Positions 11,501-21,615 of a DNA stretch of 64,000 nucleotides are shown here, piece after piece. The notes under the pieces were generated by a model that ran no database searches, was not told where the DNA came from, and worked only from the letters and a program-made list of their open reading frames with translations. Position 1 is the first letter of the stretch. Every line of letters begins with the position of its first letter. This DNA comes from Paramacrobiotus metropolitanus (taxonomy: Eukaryota > Tardigrada > Eutardigrada > Parachela > Macrobiotidae). A program made the translations under genes and the position numbers. The stretch covers positions 62,001-126,000 of the forward strand of contig NW_026570382.1 in NCBI RefSeq assembly GCF_019649055.1. Direction: 5' to 3'.

Positions 11501-14338
11501 CACTGGTCAAATTCCAGTGACCACTTCCGAAAAAAATCCGAAAATTCCAAAAAGAGTTTATATACCAAAACAGAGTTTTTTTCCAGTTCTCCAAACATAG
11601 CGTTACTAGTTTTAGCAATAAGAGAGTTAAAAGTACCAAACTCTGAAATTTTAATAATTGGCAATAAATAAACTTGTATGGCAATTTGTTTGTTATTTGA
11701 GCGGAGATGATCAGTTGTCCCTGAAAATTGGCAGGCATCGTGATAATGAACGTGCGCTTCCCGGCGGCCATCCCCGACCGTTTCGCCCATCTGGACGACA
11801 AGCCGACGGAGTTCCGCAGCGATATCGGCCTGTTCAGCGCCTCCCCCTCCTGTTTGTTCACCTGCGGCATCATCGCCCAGTCCTACCCTATCACCAACGT
11901 CCGCATCATGCCGCAGCGCCCCCAACTAGTCTGCGCCAAACTGGCCGACAGCACCATGCTGGTGTACGACTGGAAGGAGGAGCTGGAGGACGGCTGGTCC
12001 TACGATGATCCCATTGTCGAGAAACCGGGACTGTTTGAACTGGTCGGCCACGACACCAAACACCCCGCATCACACGGACTGGCCTGGAATCCCACGGTGC
12101 AGAAGGAGGGCTGGCTGGCCAGTTGCGCCAAGGACGGGAAGATCCTGGTGTGGGATGTGGGCGGGCTGCGGGAACGGGCGGAAGTCACGCCCACCGTGAC
12201 CATCACTGGACATGCGACATCCGTGGAGGTAAAACTGTATTCCCGGTGTTATTTTTTCCGTATTTTGCTTTACTTTTCGAGGCATTTCACGGCTAAAACG
12301 GGCCTTCTTGCGTATGAAACGTGTTGAAATAGAGAAAAATATTTGTAAAAAAATTAAATAAATTTTACCAGCGCAGGTACTCGGTTGTGTTTGGATTTCA
12401 GACTCGTGCTTGATCTGAAAATGAAGTCTAACCTGAGCTTCACTGTATTCCAGTTTAGCATTGGAAATCATTAAATTTTGGTAAATTAGTTTAATAAAAT
12501 ATTGTGATATTGCTGTGTGAATTACCAAAAGTACTGCACGTACTCTGTACTCGTAGCTCTGATACGAATTTTACTTTTACTCTTCAGCGTATCAGCCGTT
12601 GTAGTGTAGTGGCACGTGTCTGGTCTTCGGAGAAGACTGCATTTGATACTGTGCTTGTTTTCTTGTATGTCGATTTTCAAGCGAGAAAAATCAAGGGATT
12701 TAATTTAATATCCCGGAGTTAATTAACAGCAGTTTATAACAAATCATTTTTATTACTGTTATTACAAAAAATAAGAAAATCAATAAAATAATGATTTTTG
12801 AAATGTAATCTGAAATTCAGTTCAAATCAACTGTAAATTTGTAATCGATTCTAACTGTCTTGATAATTGCATTTATCAGTTCTTTTTTATCCCAGTTTTG
12901 TTCTATTTTTCTGTTAAAACGTCAAATCTTTTGAACGAAATTCATTAGAAAGCGATTTCTCCAATAGTCATTTCGGTCTTCTTTCAAATAAATTGTATGT
13001 CTAGCCATAATGTCTAAAACTATGTCTATAAGTATGAAAAAACGGTCTAACACTGTTTGCGTCATCTATACGTGCAGGATATTGCCTGGCACCCCCTGTA
13101 CCCCACCCTGATCGCCTCCGCGGGGGCGGACAATTGCTTCTGCCTGTTTGATCTGCGCTCCCGCGATCTCTCCCGTCCCAGCCACTCCGTCGTCGCGCAC
13201 ACCGCCGGCGTCAACGCCGTGTCCTTTGCGCGGGCCCAGTATTTACTCGCCACAGCGTCCGACGACACAACGATCGGGTTGTGGGATATGCGCTATCTGG
13301 GACGGAAACTGCATTCCCTGCAGTACCACACGAGCGATGTCTTCAGTCTGGACTGGTGCCATGAACCCGACCAGTTGACGGTGTTGGCGTCGGGCGGGGC
13401 GGACCGACGCATCTGTCTGTGGGATGTGGCCCAGGTGGGGACGACGGTGGAGCGCAGTGTGGAGGTGGACGCGCCGCCGGAGCTGGTGTTTGTCCACGGC
13501 GGACACACCGGGCGGGTGACGGATGTCGGGTGGAATGCGGTGGAGGGCCGGAAGATGGTGCTGGCCAGTGTGGCGGAGGATGCTATTGTGCAGGTAACCA
13601 CGAGCCGGGGGAGGCTGTGTAATGGTATCAATAAATTATTTAAAAATTTTGAATAATGCAGGATGATCATTGTGAATAAATAATGCAGACTAATCATTTA
13701 AAGAATTTGTATAATTATATGTGCATCAATTATTTAAAATGGTTAAATAAGGCAGAATTGTCATTTAATAGTTTTAAAGATATGTGAATCAATTGTTTAA
13801 ATATATTTAAAAATTGTTAAATAATGCAGAACAATCATTTAATAATTTTAAATACGTATATATTTACTATTTAAAATTGTTGACTAATGCAGAATAATCA
13901 TTTAATAAATTTGGGTATATATGAATCAATTATTGAGAATAGTTAAATAATGCAAAATAATCATTAAATTTGTAGCAGTTTTGCTCATTACTGCGAAAAA
14001 AGAATTTTGAAACAAGTCAAAATAAACACCAATTAAAAATAAGCCATAAAATAAATCATTTAATAATTTTAAATGTGTATGAATCAGTTACTTAAAGTTG
14101 CTGGATAATGCAGGCTAGTCATTGGCCGTCACATGTTTTTACGATAAAGCTGGATATTATTACTGGGAGCCATACGAGAATTACATATAAATAATATCAT
14201 GTGCTGTAGGTATGGATGCCAGCGAAATATCAGCTGTGTACGGAAGAGATTCCCGCCGCGGTGGAACCGCCCTCCGAGCCCCTGTCCTCCACATCGTCCA
14301 CGGCCGCCACTACAGTGGCCGTGGCCGTTGAATCCTAG
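2555..14338 (+). CDS. RBBP4/Caf1-55-like WD40 histone-binding protein
   Basis: Four exons: 2555-2996, 11735-12228, 13078-13593 and 14210-14338 (phases 1, 0, 0), giving 526 residues. After an unusual Ser/Pro/Thr/Ala-rich N-terminal extension of about 70 residues comes the CAF1C/H4-binding segment (INEDYKLWKKNIPFLYDVCL), the hallmark of the RBBP4/RBBP7/p55 family. WD40 blades follow, with GHDTKHPASHGLAWNP, AHTAGVNAVSF, LATASDDTTIGLWDMR, ASGGADRRICLWD and HGGHTGRVTDVGWN all aligning to family blades. Family members are shared subunits of CAF-1, PRC2, NuRD and Sin3-HDAC complexes in the nucleus. The region between the helix and the first blades is poorly conserved (family average about 425 residues), so this may be a diverged paralogue rather than the main p55 gene. 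The acidic family tail is replaced by a Ser/Thr/Ala/Val tail. The start has the CCACCATGG context. Confidence 0.88.
9181..9925. mobile_element. MITE-like element with 29-bp TIRs and TA duplication
   Basis: The left end reads CAGGTCGATCGCACCAAGTG and continues TGGGCAGTT. The right end at 9897-9925 is its exact reverse complement. Both ends are flanked by TA (9179-9180 and 9926-9927). TIRs plus a TA duplication are the signature of Tc1/mariner/pogo-type insertion. The 745-bp body carries no long open frame, so the element is non-autonomous. Confidence 0.65.
11493..11527. repeat. Short perfect hairpin in RBBP4-like intron 1
   Basis: gaagtggtcactgg and its reverse complement ccagtgaccacttc face each other across a loop of about 7 bases. 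The role is unknown; it may be the remnant of a foldback element. Confidence 0.5.
12229..13077 (+). other. Intron 2 of the RBBP4-like gene
   Basis: AT-rich intron from GTAAAA to CGTGCAG. No nested gene or clear repeat is seen. Confidence 0.7.
13622..14135 (+). repeat. Degenerate tandem repeat filling RBBP4-like intron 3
   Basis: Almost the whole intron (13594-14209) consists of about seven diverged copies of a 60-85 bp AT-rich unit. Its core is ttaaataatgcag followed by aataatcatttaataatttt and atgaatcaattatttaaa. Core copies sit near 13653, 13681, 13750, 13824, 13887, 13949 and 14106. Each unit carries a TAATGCAG string that resembles a 3' splice site, yet the acceptor used is the later GTGCTGTAG at 14209. 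Confidence 0.7.
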
Positions 14339-17309
14339 TACATACTGGCTTTAACCACGATGTTTTCAATTCATTCTTCCCTGGCTTCCAAATGCATGCT
14401 TTGTTTTGTTTTTGTTTAGATTTTGCTGTCTGTATAGTTTAACGTTGTTATTTTGTTTCCTGTTACCAAGTATTCCAGTGTATTGAGTACGTGAAACTTC
14501 TGCGATGTGCAAAAGCAGTTTTTTATTGTTGATCAAAACCTTACTAAGGATTTTCATAAGCAACATTCGCCTGGACTAATAAAAGCTATCAGCGTAGCCT
14601 GCGTAGGCATACTACGTTGTACTTCATAATTAAGAATTTAAGCAATAAAAAAACAGTTAAAGTCACTATTTGTTTTCTTGGGTTAGAAGCACAGTATTTA
14701 ACGTATTACACACCCGTAATCGTGTCATTACCTTTAACATTTCTTATTATAGGCGCTTTTTACTTCAAATACTTCAGTTCTTCTCTTATTTTGGCCACCT
14801 TTCGTGTAAATGTTCGTAAACTGCATCGGTCAGCGATGCCATCGATGTGGCGCGCTTCTTGGCTAACCATTGATCGCGTATACCTATGTTTTTGCATCTA
14901 GTCTCGAATTTCTTCATTTTTGTTCGGTTCTGACTTCTAGGTAAGGTAGATTTGCCTTTTTTCCGGCGCAGCTCGGCATGGCATATCTTCTTTCGACTTA
15001 CACAATGTTACCGGGCGATATACTGTTGTTCCAGAGACCAGTGCGGTCATGTACACAATTAACAGTTATATTACAAATACACCATCAGTCCCGGCAGTTA
15101 AAACTGAGCCACTGGAAATGAAAAAACGACCGGCTTTCTTCTCGAACATACAGCATGGTAAGCTAGAGTTACATAAGCGGCGACAGCGGGTCATTCTTAC
15201 ATACTGTTACCGGTTTACCGGTATGTAATTGTATTCTCCGATGGTATTTTCTGCGGCCTTCCTGGATGCGTTTCGACGCTGTTCTACAGTGGAAACTTGG
15301 GGTTTTACTCCCCCCGGCCGGCCCCCAGATCCCATCGGGCATGGCCCACAGAAACGTCCAACTGCACCTCCACGGCCCGGTCCATCACCCCATCCATCCA
15401 GAGGGCAGAGGCCGGCTTGACAGATACACTTCGCGCGGTCCAGTGTGAGCGCAACGATATTTTCCACAGTGACCACCCAAGCGTCCCTGTGCGGAATGGA
15501 CGGCTGAAGTCCATGTTGAAGATCCGTTTGAGCACGTTATGAAAGCGTTCGACCGGCCAAAACATCAGTATGCTCATTGTGGATGATGCGGTACGGCCGG
15601 TACCGCATAATACACAATGAGCGTGCTGATTTGTTTGCCTTGATTGGTTAATCCAGAGTGCAGATATGCACTGTGGGATGATGTTCAGAACTTTAATTCT
15701 GTGCATTACCCAGCACAGTGTATCTGGCATTTTTGCAGTTGGATGGGAACGTTCTAGTCGGAATCCGGCCGGATAACAACGCCGGGTATAGTTCAGTTTC
15801 TGCCAGTGGCCGCAGGTAAATACTCGTAACATCCGTTCACATTACATGTTATAGTGTATGTATTACGTACGTAACACACTGTACATGTCTCGTGCAGCCA
15901 CCCCGATATAGATGTCATATAGTCATGCGATATAATATACAGGGTGCGAAAAAGGATGCCTGTAATAAAGGGGGAGTGGAGTGGATACTTAAGCGGTTTC
16001 CTCCTGGATAGCCCCCTGCAATGGTTCACACCGCTTGGGTGCATGATAAATTCATGAGCGAAGATGTTTTACCGATTGCAATGGTTATTTCTGGCAACCA
16101 CGTTGTGTGATCGAGTGCTGGACAATGGTGGGCAATCAACAGTATGAAGGCGTATGCTGTGCTAGTACTTCTACGCAAAGTGCACCGAAGTTATGTTAAA
16201 GCATGATAAAATATCGGTGAAGGCGCAGTATGATAAAATCACATCGGTCCTCGTAATATTTCAACAAATACCACGTATCATTATAGCGCCGGAATCATTA
16301 ACCCAAAGTTTCGTTCTCGCATGACAGTTTTACAAATAGCAATCAAATATTACCTAATAATATACTGATGATAAAGTACTTAATAAATTATTAAATACTA
16401 AATGCAAATAATAACTAATAAATAAACGCCTATGTAATAATTACGAGTATTAAGTGCTCAATGAAAACAATAGTAATCGAAAACAACAAAAAGTAGCTAA
16501 GAAATGTTGATTAGTACTAAAATGTGACAGTATGTCTTTTTCCTGTGGGAATTCGCCCACCAGTCCGCTTTAAACCTTGTACCATCCTATGCAATGTGGT
16601 GAAATATCACTTAAGCTGCGTAATCAGGCAAATATGCAACAGAAAATCGTCCGGTGAAATTTCCTGAGCGTATATACGATACAATCTGACTAAATGAGGA
16701 GGCTACGGTCTATGTTAAAAAGCCTGCGAACAGCCTTTTTTGCCCGCTGAGGCTGATTGATCAATGCAGCCTCTCTGCTGTGACTATAAATAGACCGAAG
16801 ACAGAGGATTTCAGTGCTGCTAAAAAGCGCAAGCTGAATGCTGCCTCGCTGTATCGACCGATCGGCACATGTGCGTGTGAGTGGGTTAATCCGCTCGCAT
16901 TCACTTACACACGTATGAGTGTGGCCGTCTGTGCGCGTACGAGCTGTACAAACCGGTTTTCGCTGTCTTCGCTAGAACGCACACCCTAAACCCGTAGCTT
17001 CCTTTCTTGCTCGCATTGTACATACGTACACCAATACATGCGAAATATTTTGTGGATTCACTTTTTTTCAGCTGGCGAAAAATTTGCTAGGTACGCTTTT
17101 GTTAAGAGCAAAATTTAGAGTGTCCTTAAACTAAACGTGCTCTGCAACGGGAAAGTGTACCGGCAACCGGATGTCTGCTATCCGGCTTCGTTTTGCTGAC
17201 GATACTGCTGGATACGTATTCCACGTAATAATGCCACTTACAAGTGTACTAAATTTTTACGCCAGCTATTTTATCCCGCAGTGTACAAGGGACGGCGTTT
17301 CGGGACGCA
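14339..17309. other. Intergenic region with a GC-rich island and a palindrome
   Basis: No gene is supported. A GC-rich patch at about 15295-15425 stands out from the AT-rich surroundings and is open in several frames on both strands, but none matches a family I recognise. A near-palindrome at 15571-15622 lies close by. Near 15940 a CAGGGTGCGAAAAAGG string resembles a transposon terminus, but no matching partner was found. Confidence 0.4.
15571..15622. repeat. Interrupted palindrome centred on gtacggccggtac
   Basis: tgctcattgtg...atgcggtac on the left is mirrored by gtaccgcat...cacaatgagc on the right. There is one internal mismatch block on each arm and the centre is about 4 bases. Confidence 0.6.
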
Positions 17310-17317
17310 TATATAAG
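17310..17317 (+). promoter_or_regulatory. TATA box of the Gln/Gly/Pro-repeat protein gene
   Basis: TATATAAG lies 118 bp upstream of the ATG at 17428, giving a predicted leader of roughly 85 nt. Confidence 0.5.
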
Positions 17318-17427
17318 AACGACGGAAGCTAACTGTTTTATCAGTATTACCAAAATATTACTGTTCCTTGTTAAGTCTCGGCTGTACTTGTGCATTTATA
17401 CATCCTCGGAAAAAAAAACTACTCAAC

Positions 17428-19061
17428 ATGGCCCGTTTCGCAGTTTTGTGCATTGCCGGTAAGACAAAGAGCACAGTAACCGCTTTATTTAATTCATTAT
17501 GGTAGATTGTTCTTCACTGCTAAAACTGCATATATCAAGTCATATCTGCAGTTTATTCTGCTTAAAAAACTTCCTTTTTCTCTTTATTATCTGTACTCGT
17601 ACGAATGCTAGCGTGCGTATACCTACAACGCGATGGAGTCGGTGAACATTTTGTCCTAGATAACACTGCAAATACATTAAAAGTTTTTACAGACTGCGAT
17701 CGATTTTTCCATGGTATTACTTTATTTTCCTGCCATGTTTTCTGAAAATGTTTTGTAAAACAACCGTTCAATAACGCTAAAGACGGTATTGGATGTTTCG
17801 GTACTTTTAATCCATCCTATCTTAATTTTTTAAAGCAGTAGTGTGCAACTATAGCAGTTAGAACTATAAGGGGAATTTACCTGCTGAGGCCAGCACTCCC
17901 TGTACTTGCTGCCGTCACCCGCCTGGAGTGTGACGTTACGGCAATACATACGGTTAAATCAGGCGCGGTACATAAGCACCATGTTTAGCCACAACGTAAA
18001 ACTCCAGCCGGGTGACGGCAGCAAGTACAGGGAGTGCTGGCCTCAGCAGGTAAATTCCCCTTATATGTACAGGACACAGGTACATATTGTACCTTACTTA
18101 CTTTCTTCGTCTGGATTTTACCATAATATGTAATAAACAGAACACTGGTCACATAAGGAAAAAACAGTTAGAAAACTTACTGTAGGAGAGAAGTTAAACC
18201 AACAGCTATTCATGGGATATGCTCGCATGTAGGCATTGTTCTGATTTGTTTGCATGTATTGTTTCGTCCTGCACTTCCGTGTGTGCTCCTTAGAGTCCGT
18301 GCCCAGGAAGACTTAGTGTGTTGCGGCTGTGTGCAGCAAAACGTTTATATCTTAAGCCGGCCTTTTTCTTTTCAGCCCTGATGGTTGTCGGCATCTGCCG
18401 CGCCTATCCACAACCCCCTCAGAACCAACAACAACAAGGTCAAGGTCAGCAGCCGCAAGGTCAACAACCGCAAGGTCAGCAACAACAACAGGGCGGTCAG
18501 CAAGGAGGAAGCCAGCAACAGCAAGGAGGCCAGGGACCCCCGCAAGGCCAACAAGGAAACCAAGGACCTCAGCAACAACAAGGAGGCCAGGGACCCCAAC
18601 AAGGCCAAAACCAGGGAACCCAGCAACAGCAAAACCAGGGACCCCAACAAGGCCAAAACCAAGGACCCCAACAAGGTCAAAACCAGGGACCCCAACAAGG
18701 TCAAAGCCAGGGACCCCAACAAGGTCAAAACCAGGGACCCCAACAAGGTCAAAACCAGGGACCCCAACAAGGTCAAAACCAGGGACCCCAACAAGGTCAA
18801 AACCAGGGACCCCAACAAGGTCAAAACCAGGGACCTCAGCAAGGCCAAAACCAGGGACCTCAGCAAGGCCAAAACCAGGGACCCCAACAAGGCCAAAACC
18901 AGGGACCTCAGCAACAACAACAAGGTTCTCAACAAGGTGGTAGCCAAGGACCATCCCAAGGTGGCAATCAGGGAAATAGCCCAGTCATATCCCAACCTTC
19001 CGCGAGCGCTTCCCAAGATGCCAGCCTGGCTCTGAAGGGAACCAATACCAATGCCAATTAA
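17428..19061 (+). CDS. Secreted Gln/Gly/Pro/Asn repeat protein, two exons
   Basis: Exon 1 (17428-17458) encodes MARFAVLCIA; exon 2 is 18376-19061. The phase-1 junction restores an Ala codon and completes a signal peptide ending near VGICRA, for 238 residues in total. The mature protein opens YPQPPQNQQQQ and is then almost entirely repeats. About a dozen copies of the octapeptide NQGPQQGQ (24-bp DNA unit) lie between roughly 18580 and 18900, framed by irregular QGQQ and GGQQG blocks. The non-repetitive tail ends ASQDASLALKGTNTNAN. No Cys follows the signal peptide. Such low-complexity secreted proteins are usually structural, silk-, glue- or matrix-like; that role is inferred. The tail (SLALKG) matches the tail of the 20840 gene (KLALKS), and both genes share promoter layout, intron position and intron content, so they are paralogues. 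Poly(A) signal AATAAA is at 19273. Confidence 0.75.
17866..18064. repeat. Foldback inverted repeat in the intron of the repeat-protein gene
   Basis: The arms are 17866-17929 and 18001-18064. The reverse complement of the right arm matches the left arm at 63 of 64 positions by my reading. A 71-bp spacer contains ggcgcggtacataagcacca. A decayed relative lies at the same place in the 20840 gene. Transcribed pre-mRNA would fold into a very stable hairpin inside the intron. Confidence 0.85.
18580..18910 (+). repeat. 24-bp tandem repeat coding NQGPQQGQ
   Basis: The unit is ggaccccaacaaggtcaaaaccag. Most central copies are identical, and copies differ mainly at wobble positions (ccccaa/cctcag, ggtcaa/ggccaa). 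The high identity indicates recent expansion or homogenisation by slippage or unequal exchange. Confidence 0.85.
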
Positions 19062-20760
19062 ATTAATTTTGTGACATCGCACTCATAGAGAAAAGTTTAT
19101 TAACAATGTAATACTTGAAGTTTATACGATGTACGACATGGATCAGCCATTGCAAATTAAGTTTTGCAAACAAGGTTTCTGATGTTCAGAATGGTTGCAC
19201 CGTCAAACTGAAATCTCTGCGCTTAATTTATCTACCAGCAACGGTACATACATTTGTAGCAAACGCAAACCAATAAAGTGTGCATTTTATTCTGTTTTCG
19301 CCCATGAAAAGCAAAAGCATAGCCATTAGTTACCGGCACATTATAAATGGTTTAAAACATAAGGATGGTAAGAACACAAGGGCTCGCACAAATCAAACAG
19401 TGTAAAGTAGTGCGTTCATGTACGTACATTATTCCAGTTTCACATGTCCTGGCTGGATTCCAATGCTACTTCGTTGGCGCATATTAACGCCAGGCGTCCC
19501 TGTCTTCCCTTTTCCCTGGCATCTCTCCAGAGTTTGTAAGTTACAGCTCACGTTTGCAAGACGGTTCTGTGACTATGACACCAGAAAAAGTTTAAGCCCT
19601 TTACTGATGTCGCAGAACATGCCTTGGTTTATAGTACATACCTGCTATAACTATCGCCTTCGCACATTCAGAAGCGAAATGATACTTACCTACAGCACAT
19701 AACACAATATATAATATGCGTATAATAATAATTTCAAGTTGTCACTAATGCTTTAAAAACAAATTGCACAAACTGCATATAAACGGTACATATCTGCACA
19801 AGTAAAAATGTTTTTTTTATTTATCAGCCACGTAAAAACACGCAAGTACTGAACATCCGGTACTGAGGTACTGTAACCATAAAAACACAAATTAAATGAA
19901 TGAGCTGTACATGTGTAGAACCCATTTTTATTTTTATAGGTACATATTTCATACGCAATTTTATGGCTGCTCTGTGATGTTATCTAAGGGTGTCTGTAAA
20001 ACAGCAACAGGCTGCAGCTATTCACATTATTTTATGCCCACTTTCAGAACGATGCCGACGGCTTGGAAAAATGTTTGTCGTCTAACATGTACTTAAATTT
20101 AAAGCAGTACGTTATATTATTGCGTAATAGCTGTACAAGGTATTCTGAACTCAAATTAGCCGGACTTTGCTTTTCGTTTTTCGTAAATGAATTTAACGTG
20201 AAACTACGGGCGTGCCATGTATTGCAGAGCTACCTATTACAAAGGTGAAAAGAAAAGTAATATTGGTAAGCAGTAAGCAGCTAATACACAAACGGTTCGC
20301 CGTATTATTCTTTCATGCATGCCTAATGTGTTGGAGATTCCTGTGGATGCCACTTGAAACTTGGGAATTGTTCTTATGTAAGCGATTTTTAACAGACGTG
20401 GAATTCGGTTTTAGCAGGCCATTGCATAGTATAATATCAAGGTGCCAAAACGCTTTAACTTCTTTCTACCGGGATATTACTATGTACAGTATCTGTACAA
20501 CCGCTATAATATTAATAACCGCTCGTATCATACGCTTCAGACTGCGCCCGAATGGTACGATGTGCTAATATTATTCAGTACGTAACTGCAGCCGACACAA
20601 TGCAACATGTGCAATCGCAATAAAAATAATATGTGTGACTACAGAGCAGGAAATGTATATTCTAAGAAATATTGCCGAAAAATGTGCTTATCCTAACTGC
20701 TCTCCTGCATATTTGCATTTTGCCAGCATGCAGTATTAATTCCATAGTTTCAAGCCGGCA
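19062..20760. other. Intergenic region between the two paralogous secreted-protein genes
   Basis: Contains the 3' UTR and AATAAA (19273-19278) of the upstream gene. The remainder is AT-rich with no supported gene; the open frames present lack splice or family support. Confidence 0.5.
19273..19278 (+). promoter_or_regulatory. Poly(A) signal of the Gln/Gly/Pro-repeat gene
   Basis: AATAAA lies 212 nt after the stop codon on the coding strand. Confidence 0.5.
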
Positions 20761-20768
20761 TATATAAA
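20761..20768 (+). promoter_or_regulatory. TATA box of the Gly/Pro-rich secreted protein gene
   Basis: TATATAAA lies 79 bp upstream of the ATG at 20840, giving a leader of about 45-50 nt. Confidence 0.55.
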
Positions 20769-20839
20769 TTCCAGCGGGCACTTCCCAGTTCTTGTCGGTG
20801 GATTTGTTATAATTCCAACTCGGTTTCTGTTTTTGTACC

Positions 20840-21615
20840 ATGGAGACCCGATTCGTTATTCTCTGTCTGGCTGGTAAGTGGTTCTTTCACATATGAACCT
20901 CCTTATATATGTACAATACTAGCGTTGGGTCCTAGTAAGGTATAATTGCGTTTTTTAATCATGAAGAATATCTCACAAACACCGATTCACCATATGAGCT
21001 CATAGAAGGGGGAAAAGCAAATCACCAACACAGCTTCCCTGTGCTGCGATGTCTGTCAGCTGGAGTCTAACGTTATGGCTGTGCATATAATTATGATAAG
21101 GCTAAATCCGGCGCGGTACATTAGCGCCATGTACACGTTGCGACCCGCAATGTCATACTCCAGCCGGCTGACGGCAGCAGTTACAGGAAAGTCGTGTTAG
21201 TGATTTGGTTTTCCCCCAGCTATGCACTATGTATTATGGGCATTACTGTAGTCCGTAGTGATTAAACAGGTACCAGCAACATGTGCTGGGCTTTTTGCCG
21301 AGCCGCCTGAAAGCGCATTAACTGATGGTTTAGTTTCATGTATCGAATGTTTCAGCTATGGTAGCCGTGGCGCTGTGCCAACAAGGCCCTGACGGTCGTC
21401 CGGATAAACCGCCTCCTCCTCCCGGGCATGGTCCGCCTCCTGGACAGTTCGGAGGCGGTGGTGGTGGAAGCTTTGATCCGTATGGTGGTGGTGGTGGTGG
21501 TGGTGGCATGCCGCCAGGAGGCACCAACGCCGGTAGCGGAACGGCAGTGGATAGTTCGGGATCGTCTGCTAGTGCCGCAAGTGACACTAAGTTAGCCCTG
21601 AAATCCAATTTATAA
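20840..21615 (+). CDS. Secreted Gly/Pro-rich protein, two exons, paralogue of the 17.4 kb gene
   Basis: Exon 1 (20840-20873) encodes METRFVILCLA; exon 2 is 21356-21615. The intron begins GTAAGT, ends TTTCAG and is phase 1, giving 97 residues. The signal peptide ends near VALC; the mature chain opens QQGPDGRPDKPPPPPGHG. It then has two poly-Gly runs (GGGGGG, GGGGGGGG) around an SFDPY, and a Ser/Ala-rich tail ending SDTKLALKSNL. The signal peptide split at the same place, the shared C-terminal LALK motif and a related foldback in the intron tie it to the 17428 gene, although the central repeats differ completely (Gly/Pro instead of Gln/Asn). A structural secreted role is inferred. Poly(A) signal AATAAA is at 21816. 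Confidence 0.75.
21040..21215. repeat. Decayed foldback in the intron of the Gly/Pro-rich gene
   Basis: aacacagcttccctgtgctgc...gtcagctggagt on the left pairs imperfectly with actccagccggctgacggcagc...ttacaggaaagtcgtgtt on the right. The centre carries ggcgcggtacattagcgccatgt, nearly identical to the centre of the 17866-18064 foldback. Confidence 0.7.

Larger units (their letters stand above)
2997..11734 (+). other. Intron 1 of the RBBP4-like gene (8.7 kb)
   Basis: Begins GTGAGT and ends TTGGCAG. It holds no convincing nested gene. It contains a TA-flanked foldback element (9181-9925), a 35-bp hairpin (11493-11527) and, near 6090-6350, about three degenerate copies of a unit with the theme attaaagtcactaaaggt. 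An 84-codon open frame at 10267-10521 (+) has ordinary composition but no recognisable domain or splice support. Confidence 0.7.

Noticed and set aside
14617-14901. 94-codon hydrophobic open frame on +
   Set aside because: Hydrophobicity follows from AT-rich codons; no start context, TM pattern or family motif.
15207-15832. Overlapping GC-rich open frames on both strands
   Set aside because: Long frames in several phases are expected in a GC-rich patch; none has recognisable domains or splice structure.
18352-19082. Long minus-strand and third-frame + open frames over the repeat gene
   Set aside because: Shadows of the 24-bp coding repeat, which keeps all phases open.
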